Shown: positions 1-9,953, counted from the first letter of the stretch. The stretch is 64,000 nucleotides of DNA from an uncultured Eubacterium sp. (GCA_910577225.1 CAJTMV010000007.1:65147-129146); one strand, 5' to 3'. Made by a program: numbers and translations. The notes: generated from the sequence alone by a model not told the origin.

Positions 1-2
1 AG

Positions 3-290
3 CAGGATGCAAAGAGCCAGTCTGATCTTTCTGAATCAAAATCAGAGATACAGGAAAAGTCCAACGATGGAAATGCAGAGTCAGCGTTATCTGAGGATCA
101 GATACTTCATAAAAACGGAGAGCAGACAGAGGCAGGCAGCAGGATTTTGAACGATATTGAGATTAAAGTAAATTCGGATGCAGAATATTTCAGACAAAAA
201 AACGAGGAATCTGATGAAAAGAAACCGATGCAGCACGAAAAATTATCGCTGCTGGATAAATTAATGGGTAAAAAGAAAACTTTATTATAA
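3..290 (+). CDS. C-terminal end of an unidentified protein (5' end outside window)
   Basis: An open frame runs from the window edge to a TAA at 288-290 and gives about 95 residues. The stretch is polar and rich in Glu, Asp, Ser, Gln and Lys, typical of a disordered tail, and ends in a short basic and hydrophobic segment (LLDKLMGKKKTLL). It stops 21 bases before the next gene, which has its own AAGGAGG site, so the two may be co-transcribed. The domain-bearing part lies outside the window, so no function can be assigned. The continuous frame and clean junction support a real gene end. Confidence 0.6.
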   Translation, partial: QDAKSQSDLSESKSEIQEKSNDGNAESALSEDQILHKNGEQTEAGSRILNDIEIKVNSDAEYFRQKNEESDEKKPMQHEKLSLLDKLMGKKKTLL

Positions 291-311
291 ATTGTTCAAG
301 GAGGAACCAAC

Positions 312-2597
312 ATGAAACTTTATGACAGAGGCGTATATCTGGTTAACGGTAAGGAACTGGTTGAAGATACGCTGGACGCAGCCGCTGTTTTAAAAACAAA
401 AACAGGCGCAGAGATTACGCAGGAACAGGCAAAAACACAGACAATTGCGTATCATATATTAGAACAGCATAATACTTCTGGTAATATGGAAAAACTTCAG
501 GTTAAATTTGACAAGCTGACGTCGCATGATATCACGTTTGTAGGAATTATACAAACGGCTCGTGCGTCAGGATTGGAAAAATTTCCGATTCCATATGTAC
601 TGACAAACTGCCATAACAGTCTGTGTGCAGTCGGAGGAACGATCAACGAGGATGATCATATGTTTGGCTTATCCTGTGCCAAGCGATATGGAGGAATCTA
701 TGTACCGCCTCACCAGGCTGTTATTCATCAGTTTGCAAGAGAAATGCTGGCTGGCGGCGGCAGGATGATACTGGGTTCGGATTCTCATACGCGCTATGGG
801 GCTTTAGGTACGATGGCAATGGGCGAGGGAGGACCGGAACTTGTGAAACAGCTGCTGAGTCAGACTTATGATATTAATATGCCGGAAGTAGTCGGTATTT
901 ATCTGACAGGAAAACCAGAAAAAGGTGTGGGGCCTCAGGATGTCGCGATCGCTATTATTAAAGAAGTATTTGCGAACGGTTATGTGAAGAATAAAGTCAT
1001 GGAATTTGTTGGGCCGGGCGTTGCAAATCTAAGCGTTGATTTTAGAATTGGCGTTGACGTAATGACGACAGAAACGACCTGTCTGTCTTCTATCTGGAAA
1101 ACGGACGAACAGGTAAAAGAGTTTTATGAGATTCATGGACGAAGCGAGGAATATAAAGAGCTAAATCCTGGAAATACAGCATACTACGACGGCATGATCG
1201 AGCTGGATTTAAGTACTGTCAGACCGATGATCGCGATGCCGTTCCACCCGAGCAACGCATATACGATCGAAGAGCTGAATCAGAATCTGCTGGATATTCT
1301 TGACGATTGTGAGAAAAAGGCTCAGGTTAGTTTTAATGGTGCGGTGGATTTAAATCTGAAAGAAAAAGTGCGTGATGGCAGATTGTATGTAGATCAGGGA
1401 ATTATAGCAGGCTGTGCCGGCGGCGGATTTGAAAATATTTGTGATGCGGCAGATATTCTGGACGGTGCGGGAATTGGCGCGGATGAATTTACGTTAAGCG
1501 TTTATCCGGCAAGTATGCCTGTATATATGGAACTGGTTCGGAACGGAGCCGCGGCAAAAATTATGGCTGCGGGCGGCGTTATGAAGACGGCATTTTGCGG
1601 CCCTTGCTTTGGCGCTGGAGATACGCCGGCTAATAATGGTCTGTCTGTCCGCCATTCGACTCGTAATTTCCCGAATCGTGAAGGCTCCAAAGTACAAAAC
1701 GGTCAGATTGCATCGGTAGCGTTGATGGATGCGCGTTCCATTGCAGCGACAGCGGCGAATCAGGGATATCTGACAGCGGCTACAGATGTGGACGTGAACT
1801 TTACAAAACCGAAATATTTCTTCGATCAGACCATTTATCAAAACCGTGTATTTGACAGTCATGGCGTGGCAGATCCTTCAGTAGAAGTAAAAATGGGCCC
1901 GAATATCAAAGACTGGCCAAAGATGTGTGCATTAACGGAACATCTGATGCTAAAGGTCGTATCCGAAATCCATGATCCGGTTACGACAACCGATGAACTG
2001 ATTCCATCCGGAGAGACTTCCTCTTATCGCTCAAATCCGCTTGGCCTGGCTGAATTTACTTTGTCCAGAAAAGATCCGGATTATGTAGGACGTGCCAAAG
2101 AGGTACAAAAAGCTGAGAAGGTGAGAGAAGATGGCGGACATCCTTATGAAGTGCTGCCGGAGTTAAAACAGGCGGTAGACGTTATTTTACAGAAATTCCC
2201 GGATGCGAACGAGTCCAATACCGGAATCGGCAGCACGATTTTTGCGGTAAAACCGGGAGATGGTTCTGCGCGGGAGCAGGCCGCTTCCTGTCAGAAAGTA
2301 TTAGGAGGCTGGGCAAATATCGCGCATGAGTATGCGACGAAGAGATACCGCTCAAACCTGATTAACTGGGGAATGCTTCCGCTGACGATCGAACAGGGAG
2401 ACCTGCCGTTTTCGAATGGAGATTATCTGTTTTTGCCGAATATCCGTGAAGCAGTCTCGAAAAAAGAGTCGGATATTACAGCGTATGCAGTAAAAGACGG
2501 CAGCCTCAGAGAATTTCATATGACTTTGGGTGAACTGACAGATGATGAACGTGAAATTATATTGAAAGGTTGTCTGATTAATTTTAACAGGAAATAA
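312..2597 (+). CDS. Aconitase-family hydratase (YbhJ-like)
   Basis: A 761-residue member of the aconitase superfamily, enzymes that use a [4Fe-4S] cluster to dehydrate and rehydrate hydroxy-acids such as citrate/isocitrate. Visible marks are a CGPCFGAGD motif with two cluster cysteines, an upstream GCAGGG segment in the place of the first cluster cysteine, a GSDSHTRYGALG substrate-site motif near residue 155, and a C-terminal swivel-like domain. Length and end-to-end character resemble the E. coli YbhJ group more than classical AcnA (about 890 residues) or AcnB, so the true substrate is uncertain. The start is fixed by AAGGAGG 8 bases upstream. The next gene follows after 16 bases. The superfamily is secure; aconitase activity itself is only likely. 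Confidence 0.85.
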   Translation: MKLYDRGVYLVNGKELVEDTLDAAAVLKTKTGAEITQEQAKTQTIAYHILEQHNTSGNMEKLQVKFDKLTSHDITFVGIIQTARASGLEKFPIPYVLTNCHNSLCAVGGTINEDDHMFGLSCAKRYGGIYVPPHQAVIHQFAREMLAGGGRMILGSDSHTRYGALGTMAMGEGGPELVKQLLSQTYDINMPEVVGIYLTGKPEKGVGPQDVAIAIIKEVFANGYVKNKVMEFVGPGVANLSVDFRIGVDVMTTETTCLSSIWKTDEQVKEFYEIHGRSEEYKELNPGNTAYYDGMIELDLSTVRPMIAMPFHPSNAYTIEELNQNLLDILDDCEKKAQVSFNGAVDLNLKEKVRDGRLYVDQGIIAGCAGGGFENICDAADILDGAGIGADEFTLSVYPASMPVYMELVRNGAAAKIMAAGGVMKTAFCGPCFGAGDTPANNGLSVRHSTRNFPNREGSKVQNGQIASVALMDARSIAATAANQGYLTAATDVDVNFTKPKYFFDQTIYQNRVFDSHGVADPSVEVKMGPNIKDWPKMCALTEHLMLKVVSEIHDPVTTTDELIPSGETSSYRSNPLGLAEFTLSRKDPDYVGRAKEVQKAEKVREDGGHPYEVLPELKQAVDVILQKFPDANESNTGIGSTIFAVKPGDGSAREQAASCQKVLGGWANIAHEYATKRYRSNLINWGMLPLTIEQGDLPFSNGDYLFLPNIREAVSKKESDITAYAVKDGSLREFHMTLGELTDDEREIILKGCLINFNRK

Positions 2598-2613
2598 AAA
2601 GCGGTGCAGTGAT

Positions 2614-3945
2614 ATGGAAAATGATGAGAAAAAACAGACGATACGGCAGCAGTTAAAAGATGGCTCGGATTGGAACATCCGGCCGTATCTGGCAATGGGA
2701 CTGACCTGTTTTATTGTATTTAGCTGCTGCATTCTGGTTGTATGCGTATTATTTCGGTTTGAAGATATAAAATCGGTGTTCAATATGTTTATTGGCATTG
2801 CACAGCCGATTTTATATGGTCTCGCCATCGGATACCTGATTAATCCGGTCATGATGTTTTTTGAACGCGGATTGTTAAAGATGGCAGATCAAAAAGGCGC
2901 AAAGAAAAAGTTTCGCCGTCTGATTCGTACGGTGTCAAGTATTCTGGCCGTACTTGTATTTATACTGGTTATCGTTCTGCTGATATCTATGGTGATTCCG
3001 GAAGTATCGGCAAATATATCGAATCTGGTAGATACAATGCCTGCGCAGATGAATTCTTTTATCGTGCATCTAAATGAATGGGAATATGGAAACCACAAAA
3101 TGATAGCTATTGTAGAAGAATATCTTATGACAGCTGCTGACTGGATGGAAGATTTTCTGAAAAATTCGCTGCTTCCACAGACAAAAGATTATGTAGCTAC
3201 GGTTACAAGCGGCGTTTTAAACGTTCTGAACGCGTTTAAGAATCTTGTAATAGGTCTGGTTGTATCGATCTATGTGATGTGTGAAAAAGAAAACTTTGAA
3301 GGTCAGACAAAAAAGATTATTTTTGCGCTGTTCCCGGCGCGTGCAGCAAATCAGGCAATTCAGGTATTTCATACTACGAATGAGATTTTTGGCGGCTTTA
3401 TCAAAGGTAAGCTGCTGGATTCACTGATTATCGGAATTATCTGCTATATTGTATTATGCATTATTAAGATGCCATATACGTTGCTTGTCAGTGTGATTGT
3501 AGGCGTTACAAATATTATTCCGTTTTTTGGTCCGTTTATCGGAGCCATACCGAGCGCATTTCTGATTTTGCTGGTGGATCCTTTGTATGCTGTCTATTTT
3601 GTTATTTTTGTGGTGATTTTGCAGCAGGTAGACGGAAATATTATCGGACCGAAGATTTTAGGAGATTCGACAGGATTATCGTCATTCTGGGTAATGTTTG
3701 CAATTTTGGTCGGAAGCGGTTTGTTTGGCGTGATGGGAATGCTGCTTGGCTGTCCGGTTTTTGCCGTAATATATTATATCGTTCAAAAGGTCGTGCACTT
3801 TTTTCTGGAAAAAAAGAAGCTGCCGATCGATACGAACGTCTATATTGAAGCTACAGGCGTAGAACCTGCCGGCAGCAGGCTTTGGTATGGAAAGTACGCC
3901 GATGAAAAACCATTTGCGGAAACGGAAGCGGAGACAGAGTCATAA
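2614..3945 (+). CDS. AI-2E family transporter (PerM/YtvI-like membrane protein)
   Basis: A 443-residue polytopic membrane protein. It has an N-terminal cytoplasmic stretch, hydrophobic segments at about residues 30-50, 55-75 and 105-130, a soluble loop at about 135-200, then a block of membrane helices including the family-type IIPFFGPFIGAIPSAF and GNIIGPKILGDSTGLSSFWV segments. This is the layout of the AI-2E/PerM exporter family, whose members have been linked to autoinducer-2 export or Na+/H+ antiport; the substrate cannot be told from sequence. It lies 16 bases after the hydratase and probably shares its transcript. A promoter for the next gene begins about 50 bases after its stop. Confidence 0.88.
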   Translation: MENDEKKQTIRQQLKDGSDWNIRPYLAMGLTCFIVFSCCILVVCVLFRFEDIKSVFNMFIGIAQPILYGLAIGYLINPVMMFFERGLLKMADQKGAKKKFRRLIRTVSSILAVLVFILVIVLLISMVIPEVSANISNLVDTMPAQMNSFIVHLNEWEYGNHKMIAIVEEYLMTAADWMEDFLKNSLLPQTKDYVATVTSGVLNVLNAFKNLVIGLVVSIYVMCEKENFEGQTKKIIFALFPARAANQAIQVFHTTNEIFGGFIKGKLLDSLIIGIICYIVLCIIKMPYTLLVSVIVGVTNIIPFFGPFIGAIPSAFLILLVDPLYAVYFVIFVVILQQVDGNIIGPKILGDSTGLSSFWVMFAILVGSGLFGVMGMLLGCPVFAVIYYIVQKVVHFFLEKKKLPIDTNVYIEATGVEPAGSRLWYGKYADEKPFAETEAETES

Positions 3946-3994
3946 TCCGATACAGGCAGTATAGCCATTTTTTGATAAAATTTTAAGTAGTTTT

Positions 3995-4023
3995 TTGACA
4001 TGAGCGGTTACCTATGGTAAACT
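3995..4023 (+). promoter_or_regulatory. Sigma-A promoter of the TPR/P-loop gene
   Basis: A perfect -35 TTGACA (3995-4000) and a -10 TAAACT (4018-4023) are separated by 17 bases. The gene starts about 58 bases downstream. Confidence 0.75.
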
Positions 4024-4081
4024 AACATTGGATTATTGTGCAGGGAAGAAACGAAGGTGAATACAATCCTTTTATGGATAG

Positions 4082-7000
4082 ATGGTGACAAGCGTGGATA
4101 AATACGAGTTTAAACTTAAAGTTGACGAGATGAAGGCGCTGGTTAGTGCGCGTAATTATAATGCAGCTGCAGAAATCGCAGAGACAATTAACTGGCGGAA
4201 AATCCGTAATTTAAATGCTCTTGTGCTTGCTGGAGAGGTTTTTGAACAGGTAGGACGCTATGAGGATAGTAAGGAAATCCTTCTTCTGGCATATGATAAG
4301 TCTCCGATTGGAAGAAATATTATATACCGCCTGGCAGAAATCGCAGTGAAAACAAAAAGATTTGACGAGGCGCAGGAATATTATGACGAATTTGTCGATA
4401 TTGCACCTCATGATAACTTAAAATTTGTATTAAAGTATAAGATGACTGCAGCGCAGGGACTTCCGTATAAAGAGCAGATCAGAATACTGGAGGAACTGAA
4501 AGAACAGGAATACTCAGAGGAATGGGCATATGAGCTGGCATATTTGTATCATATGGATATGCAGCCGGAGAAATGTGTCGAAGCATGCGACGAATTAATT
4601 TTATGGTTTGGCGACGGTATTTATGTAGAAAAGGCGCTGGAGTTAAAAATGCATTACCAGCCTCTGAGCAGGCCGCAGGAAGAGAAATACCGTGTGTTTC
4701 GGCAGAAGCGGACAGGTGTGATCGAAGTAAGACCGAATGATTTGCCGGGATCTGGAGAAATTTTACATGAGGCAGTAGAGATTCCTGTTGTTCAGACGAA
4801 TACGGGTCAGTATAATACCGCTAATCTGCAGGAAGAAATCGCAAAGGGGATGCATCAGATCAGCGAAGCAGGAACGGCGCGGAAAGCATTTACGCAGCAG
4901 ACCGGTCAGGCGGATCAGATACAGAAAATCTGGCACGAGCCGCAGATACAGCCTGATTATCCTATGCAACGGGAGCTGTATCCGGATTCGCAAATAACAG
5001 AAAGCTCATATGTGGAGCCGCAAACGCGGCTGGATATGTATGAGGAAAACATCACACAGGCAGAGCCGGAACCAGCGCCTGCAATGACGATGGAAGAAAT
5101 ACAGGCAGAGTGGGAAAGAACAAAGCAGGCAATGAACGACGCTTTGCAGGAAGCAAAAGAACCCAGGCAGGAAACATCAAAAGAAAGATCATTGGAACAG
5201 GCGGAGCAGCTGATGCAAAAGCTGCTCAGTATGATACCGCAGCTGGCTGAAAAAATGTCACAGCAGGAATTATCGGATCAGCCTTCGGTAAAGATGCAGA
5301 ATGATCTGGATCAGGCGGGCAGAATTGTTGCGGGGATTAATCAGCTACTGCAGGATCAGATTGACAGTCTGATAACCGGAGAAGAAAAACAGATACCGGT
5401 CATACATACAGTCTCAGATCCGACACAGGAAATGCCGCATCTGCCTGAACATTTATTAGAAGGTAAAGAGATTGGAGCTGTAGAGAAGGTGGAAATGAAT
5501 GGAAATTCATTAAAAAAGGTCTCGCCAAAAGAGGATGATAACCCGGTTATGAGTGCCTGGAAGGAAGCGCCGCCAGGAATATCAGCGCTGGATCTTTTGC
5601 AAAGAGTACGTATGGAAAAGAATGCTGCAAACGCTATGGGACAGACGGAAAATATGCAGAAAAGGGATACTCTGTCAGATACCATGCAGCAGATGCAGAG
5701 AACAGGCACAGCTGTGAACCGGACGGATGTCCGCCAGCAGGCGCAGGCAGGTAATACGCTGACAGGCCCGGGTATGATGCAGGAAGAGAATATGCAGGCC
5801 ATCACAGCATACGCAGAGAATATGGAGATGGGATCCATCACAGCACAGGCAGGGAGAAACAAAACTGCTCTGGGCACGTTACAGGCAGAAAACAGGAATA
5901 TAAGTCCGGCTGCAGTGCAGACAGAAGATATGCTGGCAGGCTCGATGGCAGCGCAGACAGAAGATCGAAACATGAGTCCGATGGCGGCGCAGACAGAGAA
6001 TATGGAAATGGGTCCGATCACAGCACAGACAGAGCATACAATGATGGAATCTGACCTGCAGAGTCCGGATACATTGATGCAGCAGGCGGATCTGACAGCA
6101 GGCGCAGCATTTCAAAGACAGGTGCAGCATCCGTTCACAGAATCTGTTATACGCAAACCGGATCTGACAGCAGGCGCAGCATTTCAAAGGCAGGAACAGC
6201 ATCCGTTCACAGAATCCGTTGTGCGCAGGCCGGATCTGACAGCAGGCGCAGCATTTCAAAGAACAGAGCAAAATCCAATGACGGAATCGTTGATACGACA
6301 GCCGAATCTGACAGCGGGCGCAGCATTTCAAAGACAGGAACAATATCCGTTCACAGAGTCTGTCATGCATGGGCCGGATTTGACAGCAGGCGCTGCATTT
6401 CAGCAGACGCAACAGCAAATGGCGCCGGATATGGAGATGCAGCACACACAATTAACAGCAGGCGCAGTATTTCAGCGGCCGGAACAAAGCCTGACGGATA
6501 CGTACATACAGGAACAGACGCAGCATCCGGAGAACGAAGCATATGAGACTTACGGCAGCCAGATGCAGTATGAAATGGATCCGGACAATATGGAACAGCA
6601 GCTGCAAAATACAATGACCGGCTTCGGGATGGAAGAATCTCAAATGTTTTCAGAGGAAACACTGGTAAATGCAGGCAGCAGTTCCTCATTTGAACAGGAA
6701 ATAACAGCGATGGAAACAGAAGATCATACAGAATCTTCATTTGAATATAAAGAGACAGAAGTACCTCGGCATAATATATCAGAGAATTACGGAAGGAGAA
6801 CAGAACCGAAGTTTGAGAATGAGCAGGAAAATATATTCTTAGCAGCCAGGCCGAGATTTCTCACTCAGGCACAGCTTCAGGCGGGGTCAGTTATGGATGG
6901 GAAGAAGAATGCGCAGATAACGAAGGAATTTTCAAAAGAAGCAGTGAAAGCAGCTCATTCTGCAGGTTTTCGTGAGAATATTCCACATGCAGACAGTCAG

Positions 7001-7783
7001 AATATGGAAGAAATAAAAAGGCTGACGCCAGAGCAGAAACAGATATTTTCTTATTTTGTACCGATTACCGGAATGGAAGCGCAAATTTATGATTTGCTGA
7101 TGGGAGTTTCTGAGCATTTGCAGTATGATAAACACTCACAATCTGGTAATATAGTCATAGAAGGCATCAGCGGGAGCGGCAAAACAGTACTTATTATGGA
7201 TATTATTAAGGTTCTGCAGAAAGAAATTAAACGTCCTGTAGGCAAAACAGGTAAGATCGACGCAAATGCGCTGAATCAGAAAGATCTGGATGTGCTGCTC
7301 GATAAAATCAGCGGAGGATGCCTGATTATAGAATCAGCGGGGAAAATTTCAAGAGAAACAGCTGTAAAACTTTCCAGATGTATGGAAAAAGATCATACGG
7401 GCACACTGTATATATTGGAAGATACAGAAGAAGGTATTCAAAAGGCGATGGATAGAGACAGCTCGTTTGCCGCAAAATTTACAGAAAAAATAACGATACC
7501 TTTATTTTCTTCCGACGAACTGGTAGAATTTGGCAAGGCATATGCGAATGATCTGAATTATGATATTGATGAAATGGGAGTGCTGGCTTTATATAAACGT
7601 ATCAGTGCGATTCAAAAGCTCGATCATGTGACGACATTAACAGAAGTAAAAGAGATTGTGGACGAAGCGATCGATAACGCGGAAAAAGGCGTCTTAAAGA
7701 AGGTATTTGGAATGTTGACAGCAACCAGGGCCAATGATGACAATTACATTATTTTAAGAGAGAAGGATTTTGAGGAATCATGA
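4082..7783 (+). CDS. Large protein with N-terminal TPR repeats, central 24-residue repeats and C-terminal P-loop domain
   Basis: A 1233-residue protein in three parts. Residues 1 to about 200 form TPR-like helical hairpins (pattern A..Y..A...A). Residues about 250-900 are Gln/Glu/Met-rich low complexity; they hold five and a half 24-residue repeats beginning [D/N]LTAGAAFQ and, before them, looser TENMEMGPITAQ-type repeats. The C-terminus (from about 990) has a Walker A motif GISGSGKT and an acidic LIIES strand that may be Walker B, as in AAA-type ATPases. There is no signal peptide or membrane segment, so it should be cytoplasmic. I do not recognise a named family. The start is ATG 4082, or GTG 4085 if shifted. 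It has its own promoter, and in-frame coding-like sequence follows the stop. Confidence 0.75.
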   Translation: MVTSVDKYEFKLKVDEMKALVSARNYNAAAEIAETINWRKIRNLNALVLAGEVFEQVGRYEDSKEILLLAYDKSPIGRNIIYRLAEIAVKTKRFDEAQEYYDEFVDIAPHDNLKFVLKYKMTAAQGLPYKEQIRILEELKEQEYSEEWAYELAYLYHMDMQPEKCVEACDELILWFGDGIYVEKALELKMHYQPLSRPQEEKYRVFRQKRTGVIEVRPNDLPGSGEILHEAVEIPVVQTNTGQYNTANLQEEIAKGMHQISEAGTARKAFTQQTGQADQIQKIWHEPQIQPDYPMQRELYPDSQITESSYVEPQTRLDMYEENITQAEPEPAPAMTMEEIQAEWERTKQAMNDALQEAKEPRQETSKERSLEQAEQLMQKLLSMIPQLAEKMSQQELSDQPSVKMQNDLDQAGRIVAGINQLLQDQIDSLITGEEKQIPVIHTVSDPTQEMPHLPEHLLEGKEIGAVEKVEMNGNSLKKVSPKEDDNPVMSAWKEAPPGISALDLLQRVRMEKNAANAMGQTENMQKRDTLSDTMQQMQRTGTAVNRTDVRQQAQAGNTLTGPGMMQEENMQAITAYAENMEMGSITAQAGRNKTALGTLQAENRNISPAAVQTEDMLAGSMAAQTEDRNMSPMAAQTENMEMGPITAQTEHTMMESDLQSPDTLMQQADLTAGAAFQRQVQHPFTESVIRKPDLTAGAAFQRQEQHPFTESVVRRPDLTAGAAFQRTEQNPMTESLIRQPNLTAGAAFQRQEQYPFTESVMHGPDLTAGAAFQQTQQQMAPDMEMQHTQLTAGAVFQRPEQSLTDTYIQEQTQHPENEAYETYGSQMQYEMDPDNMEQQLQNTMTGFGMEESQMFSEETLVNAGSSSSFEQEITAMETEDHTESSFEYKETEVPRHNISENYGRRTEPKFENEQENIFLAARPRFLTQAQLQAGSVMDGKKNAQITKEFSKEAVKAAHSAGFRENIPHADSQNMEEIKRLTPEQKQIFSYFVPITGMEAQIYDLLMGVSEHLQYDKHSQSGNIVIEGISGSGKTVLIMDIIKVLQKEIKRPVGKTGKIDANALNQKDLDVLLDKISGGCLIIESAGKISRETAVKLSRCMEKDHTGTLYILEDTEEGIQKAMDRDSSFAAKFTEKITIPLFSSDELVEFGKAYANDLNYDIDEMGVLALYKRISAIQKLDHVTTLTEVKEIVDEAIDNAEKGVLKKVFGMLTATRANDDNYIILREKDFEES
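6089..6490 (+). repeat. In-gene 72-bp tandem repeat (24-residue LTAGAAFQ unit)
   Basis: Units start at 6089, 6161, 6233, 6305, 6377 and 6449 with an exact 72-base period. Each encodes [DNQ]LTAGA[AV]FQ, and the first four continue with a Gln-x-P-[FM]-T-E-S segment. The start of each unit is the most conserved part and the tails drift, so selection may act on the LTAGAAFQ core. Confidence 0.9.
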
Positions 7784-7879
7784 AGTTATGTAGCAGGTCA
7801 GCTGTCTGAACTGTTACAGGTTTTAAAAACATATAGCAGCAAATATCAGCTGTACAGACAAGTAACAGGAGGGTTATGA
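7784..7879 (+). other. In-frame coding-like extension after the stop of the TPR/P-loop gene
   Basis: The TGA at 7781-7783 is followed in the same frame by 31 sense codons and a second TGA at 7877-7879. The peptide (SYVAGQLSELLQVLKTY...) looks helical and amphipathic. It has no start codon of its own. It may be the remnant of a longer C-terminus cut by a nonsense mutation, a readthrough extension, or chance. Confidence 0.35.
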
Positions 7880-7881
7880 TA

Positions 7882-9789
7882 ATGAGAAACATGACAGAAC
7901 TGGATATGTACTTATTCGGTCAAAGCACACATTATGATATTTATAAAAAGATGGGTGCACATCAAATGAAAATGAATCAGAAAGAAGGAACGGTCTTTGA
8001 TGTCTGGGCGCCGCATGCGGAAAAAGTGTGGGTGATTGGTTCGTTTAATGACTGGGATGAGACGAGGCACGAAATGAAACGCCTGGAACCGCTGGAAATG
8101 GGTATTTATGAACTGTTTATTCCAGGTGTAAAAAATGGCGACATGTATAAATATCTGATAGAGACGTCGGACGGCAAACGTCTTTATAAAGCAGACCCAT
8201 ATGCGACATATGCGGAGCTGAGACCGGGAAGTGCATCTGTAGTTTTTGATGTTTCACATTTGAAATGGTCGGATCAGACCTGGATGGATACTCGTGCACA
8301 GACGGATCCGTATGAAAAACCGATGGCAATCTATGAAGTGCATCCAGGTTCCTGGAAACGTCATCCAGGAAGAGAAGACGAAGGATTTTATACATACCGC
8401 GAGTTTGCCAAAGCGCTTACTGAGTATGTAAAAGAAATGGGATACACGCATGTCGAACTGATGGGAATTTCAGAATATCCGTTTGAAGGTTCCTGGGGAT
8501 ATCAGGTAACCGGATATTATGCTCCTACTTCCAGATATGGCTCGCCGGAGGATTTTGCTTATCTGGTTAATTATCTGCACCGCAATAAAATCGGTGTGAT
8601 TGTGGACTGGGTACCGGCGCATTTTCCAAGAGACGCACACGGACTGGCTGATTTTGACGGATGTCCGCTGTATGAATATCCGGATCCGCGTATGGGAGAA
8701 CATCCGGACTGGGGAACAAAGATCTTTAATTACGGCATGTCGGAAGTGAAAAATTTCCTGATTGGCAGCGCCCTGATGTGGATTGAAAATTATCATGTAG
8801 ACGGACTTCGCGTAGACGCAGTTGCATCTATGCTGTATCTGGATTATGGTAAAAATGACGGTCAGTGGGTAGCAAATAAATACGGCGATAACAAAAATCT
8901 GGAAGCCATTGAATTTTTCAAACACATTAATACATCGCTGACAGGCAGAAATCCTGGCGCAATTATGATTGCTGAAGAATCGACCGCATGGCCAAACGTA
9001 ACAGGAAAAGCGGAAGAAGACGGTCTGAACTTTAACTTTAAGTGGAATATGGGATGGATGCATGATTTTCTGGATTATATGAAACAGGATCCGTATTTCA
9101 GAAAAGGATGTCATAATAAAATGACATTTGCAATGAGTTATAATGGAGCTGAGAAATACATCCTGGTATTATCTCATGATGAGGTTGTGCATTTAAAATG
9201 TTCTATGGTAAATAAAATGCCTGGTCTTGGAAAAGATAAGTTCCGCAATCTGATGGTTGGATATACATTTTTTATGGGACATCCGGGTAAGAAGCTGTTG
9301 TTTATGGGACAGGATTTTGCCCAGCTTCGCGAATGGAGTGAGGAACGCGAACTGGACTGGTTCCTGATGGCAGAGGAAAATCACAAACAGGTGAATGATT
9401 ATCTGAAAGAGCTGCTGCATATTTATCGTAAATATCCATCCATGTACGAACTGGATCATTCCTGGGATGGATTTGAATGGATCAATGCAAACGACGCTTC
9501 CCGAAGTATTTTCAGTTTTGTGCGTAAGAGCAAAAATGGTAAGAGAAATCTGCTGTTTATCTGTAACTTTACACCGGTAGAAAGAACCGATTACCGGGTA
9601 GGCGCACCGACGCGGGGCACGTATAAGCTGATATTAAACAGCGATGATATCCGTTTTGGCGGTACCGGTAAAAAAAGACCATTCAGCTATAAGACAGTAA
9701 AAGCAGAATGCGACGGCAGAGATTATTCGTTTGCATATCCGCTTCCAGCATACGGAGTGGCTGTATTTGAGTTTAATTATAAAGTATAA
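7882..9789 (+). CDS. glgB: 1,4-alpha-glucan branching enzyme (glycogen branching enzyme)
   Basis: This enzyme cuts alpha-1,4 glucan chains and reattaches them as alpha-1,6 branches during glycogen synthesis. It has an N-terminal CBM48 domain (VFDVWAPHAEKVWVIGSFNDW) and a GH13 barrel with all four signature regions: DWVPAHFP, GLRVDAVASM (nucleophile Asp), EEST (acid/base Glu) and LSHDEVVH, then an all-beta C-terminal domain. Its 635 or so residues match the family. ATG 7882 is preferred over ATG 7876 because AGGAGGG (7867-7873) is then 8 bases away instead of 2. No other glycogen gene is next to it, and a terminator follows. Confidence 0.96.
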   Translation: MRNMTELDMYLFGQSTHYDIYKKMGAHQMKMNQKEGTVFDVWAPHAEKVWVIGSFNDWDETRHEMKRLEPLEMGIYELFIPGVKNGDMYKYLIETSDGKRLYKADPYATYAELRPGSASVVFDVSHLKWSDQTWMDTRAQTDPYEKPMAIYEVHPGSWKRHPGREDEGFYTYREFAKALTEYVKEMGYTHVELMGISEYPFEGSWGYQVTGYYAPTSRYGSPEDFAYLVNYLHRNKIGVIVDWVPAHFPRDAHGLADFDGCPLYEYPDPRMGEHPDWGTKIFNYGMSEVKNFLIGSALMWIENYHVDGLRVDAVASMLYLDYGKNDGQWVANKYGDNKNLEAIEFFKHINTSLTGRNPGAIMIAEESTAWPNVTGKAEEDGLNFNFKWNMGWMHDFLDYMKQDPYFRKGCHNKMTFAMSYNGAEKYILVLSHDEVVHLKCSMVNKMPGLGKDKFRNLMVGYTFFMGHPGKKLLFMGQDFAQLREWSEERELDWFLMAEENHKQVNDYLKELLHIYRKYPSMYELDHSWDGFEWINANDASRSIFSFVRKSKNGKRNLLFICNFTPVERTDYRVGAPTRGTYKLILNSDDIRFGGTGKKRPFSYKTVKAECDGRDYSFAYPLPAYGVAVFEFNYKV

Positions 9790-9802
9790 AAAAGATCAAA
9801 AG

Positions 9803-9838
9803 AAAAAGGGCATGTGTCAGAAGGCATATGCCCTTTTT
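9803..9838 (+). terminator. Rho-independent terminator after glgB
   Basis: AAAAAGGGCAT pairs with ATGCCCTTTTT across a short loop, and the stem runs into T5. Confidence 0.85.
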
Positions 9839-9849
9839 GCCGTATCTTG

Positions 9850-9877
9850 TAAAGTTTTCGAAAAAAGTAGCCGACAT
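9850..9877 (+). promoter_or_regulatory. Sigma-D (FliA-type) flagellar promoter
   Basis: TAAA (9850-9853), a 16-base spacer, then GCCGACAT (9870-9877). This fits the Bacillus sigma-D consensus TAAA-N14-16-GCCGATAT with one mismatch. It lies about 75 bases before a gene that precedes flagellin, which supports a flagellar-regulon role. Confidence 0.7.
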
Positions 9878-9953
9878 ATTTTATATGGTTCATAACGTCA
9901 GAAGCTGGTAACCAGGCGGACGATCAGAACGGTTAGATTGCAGGAAAGGCAGG

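Noticed and set aside
5356..6451. Two minus-strand open frames opposite the repeat region of the TPR/P-loop gene
   Set aside because: They are the complement of the 72-base repeats; Cys/Leu/Arg-rich products without ribosome sites.
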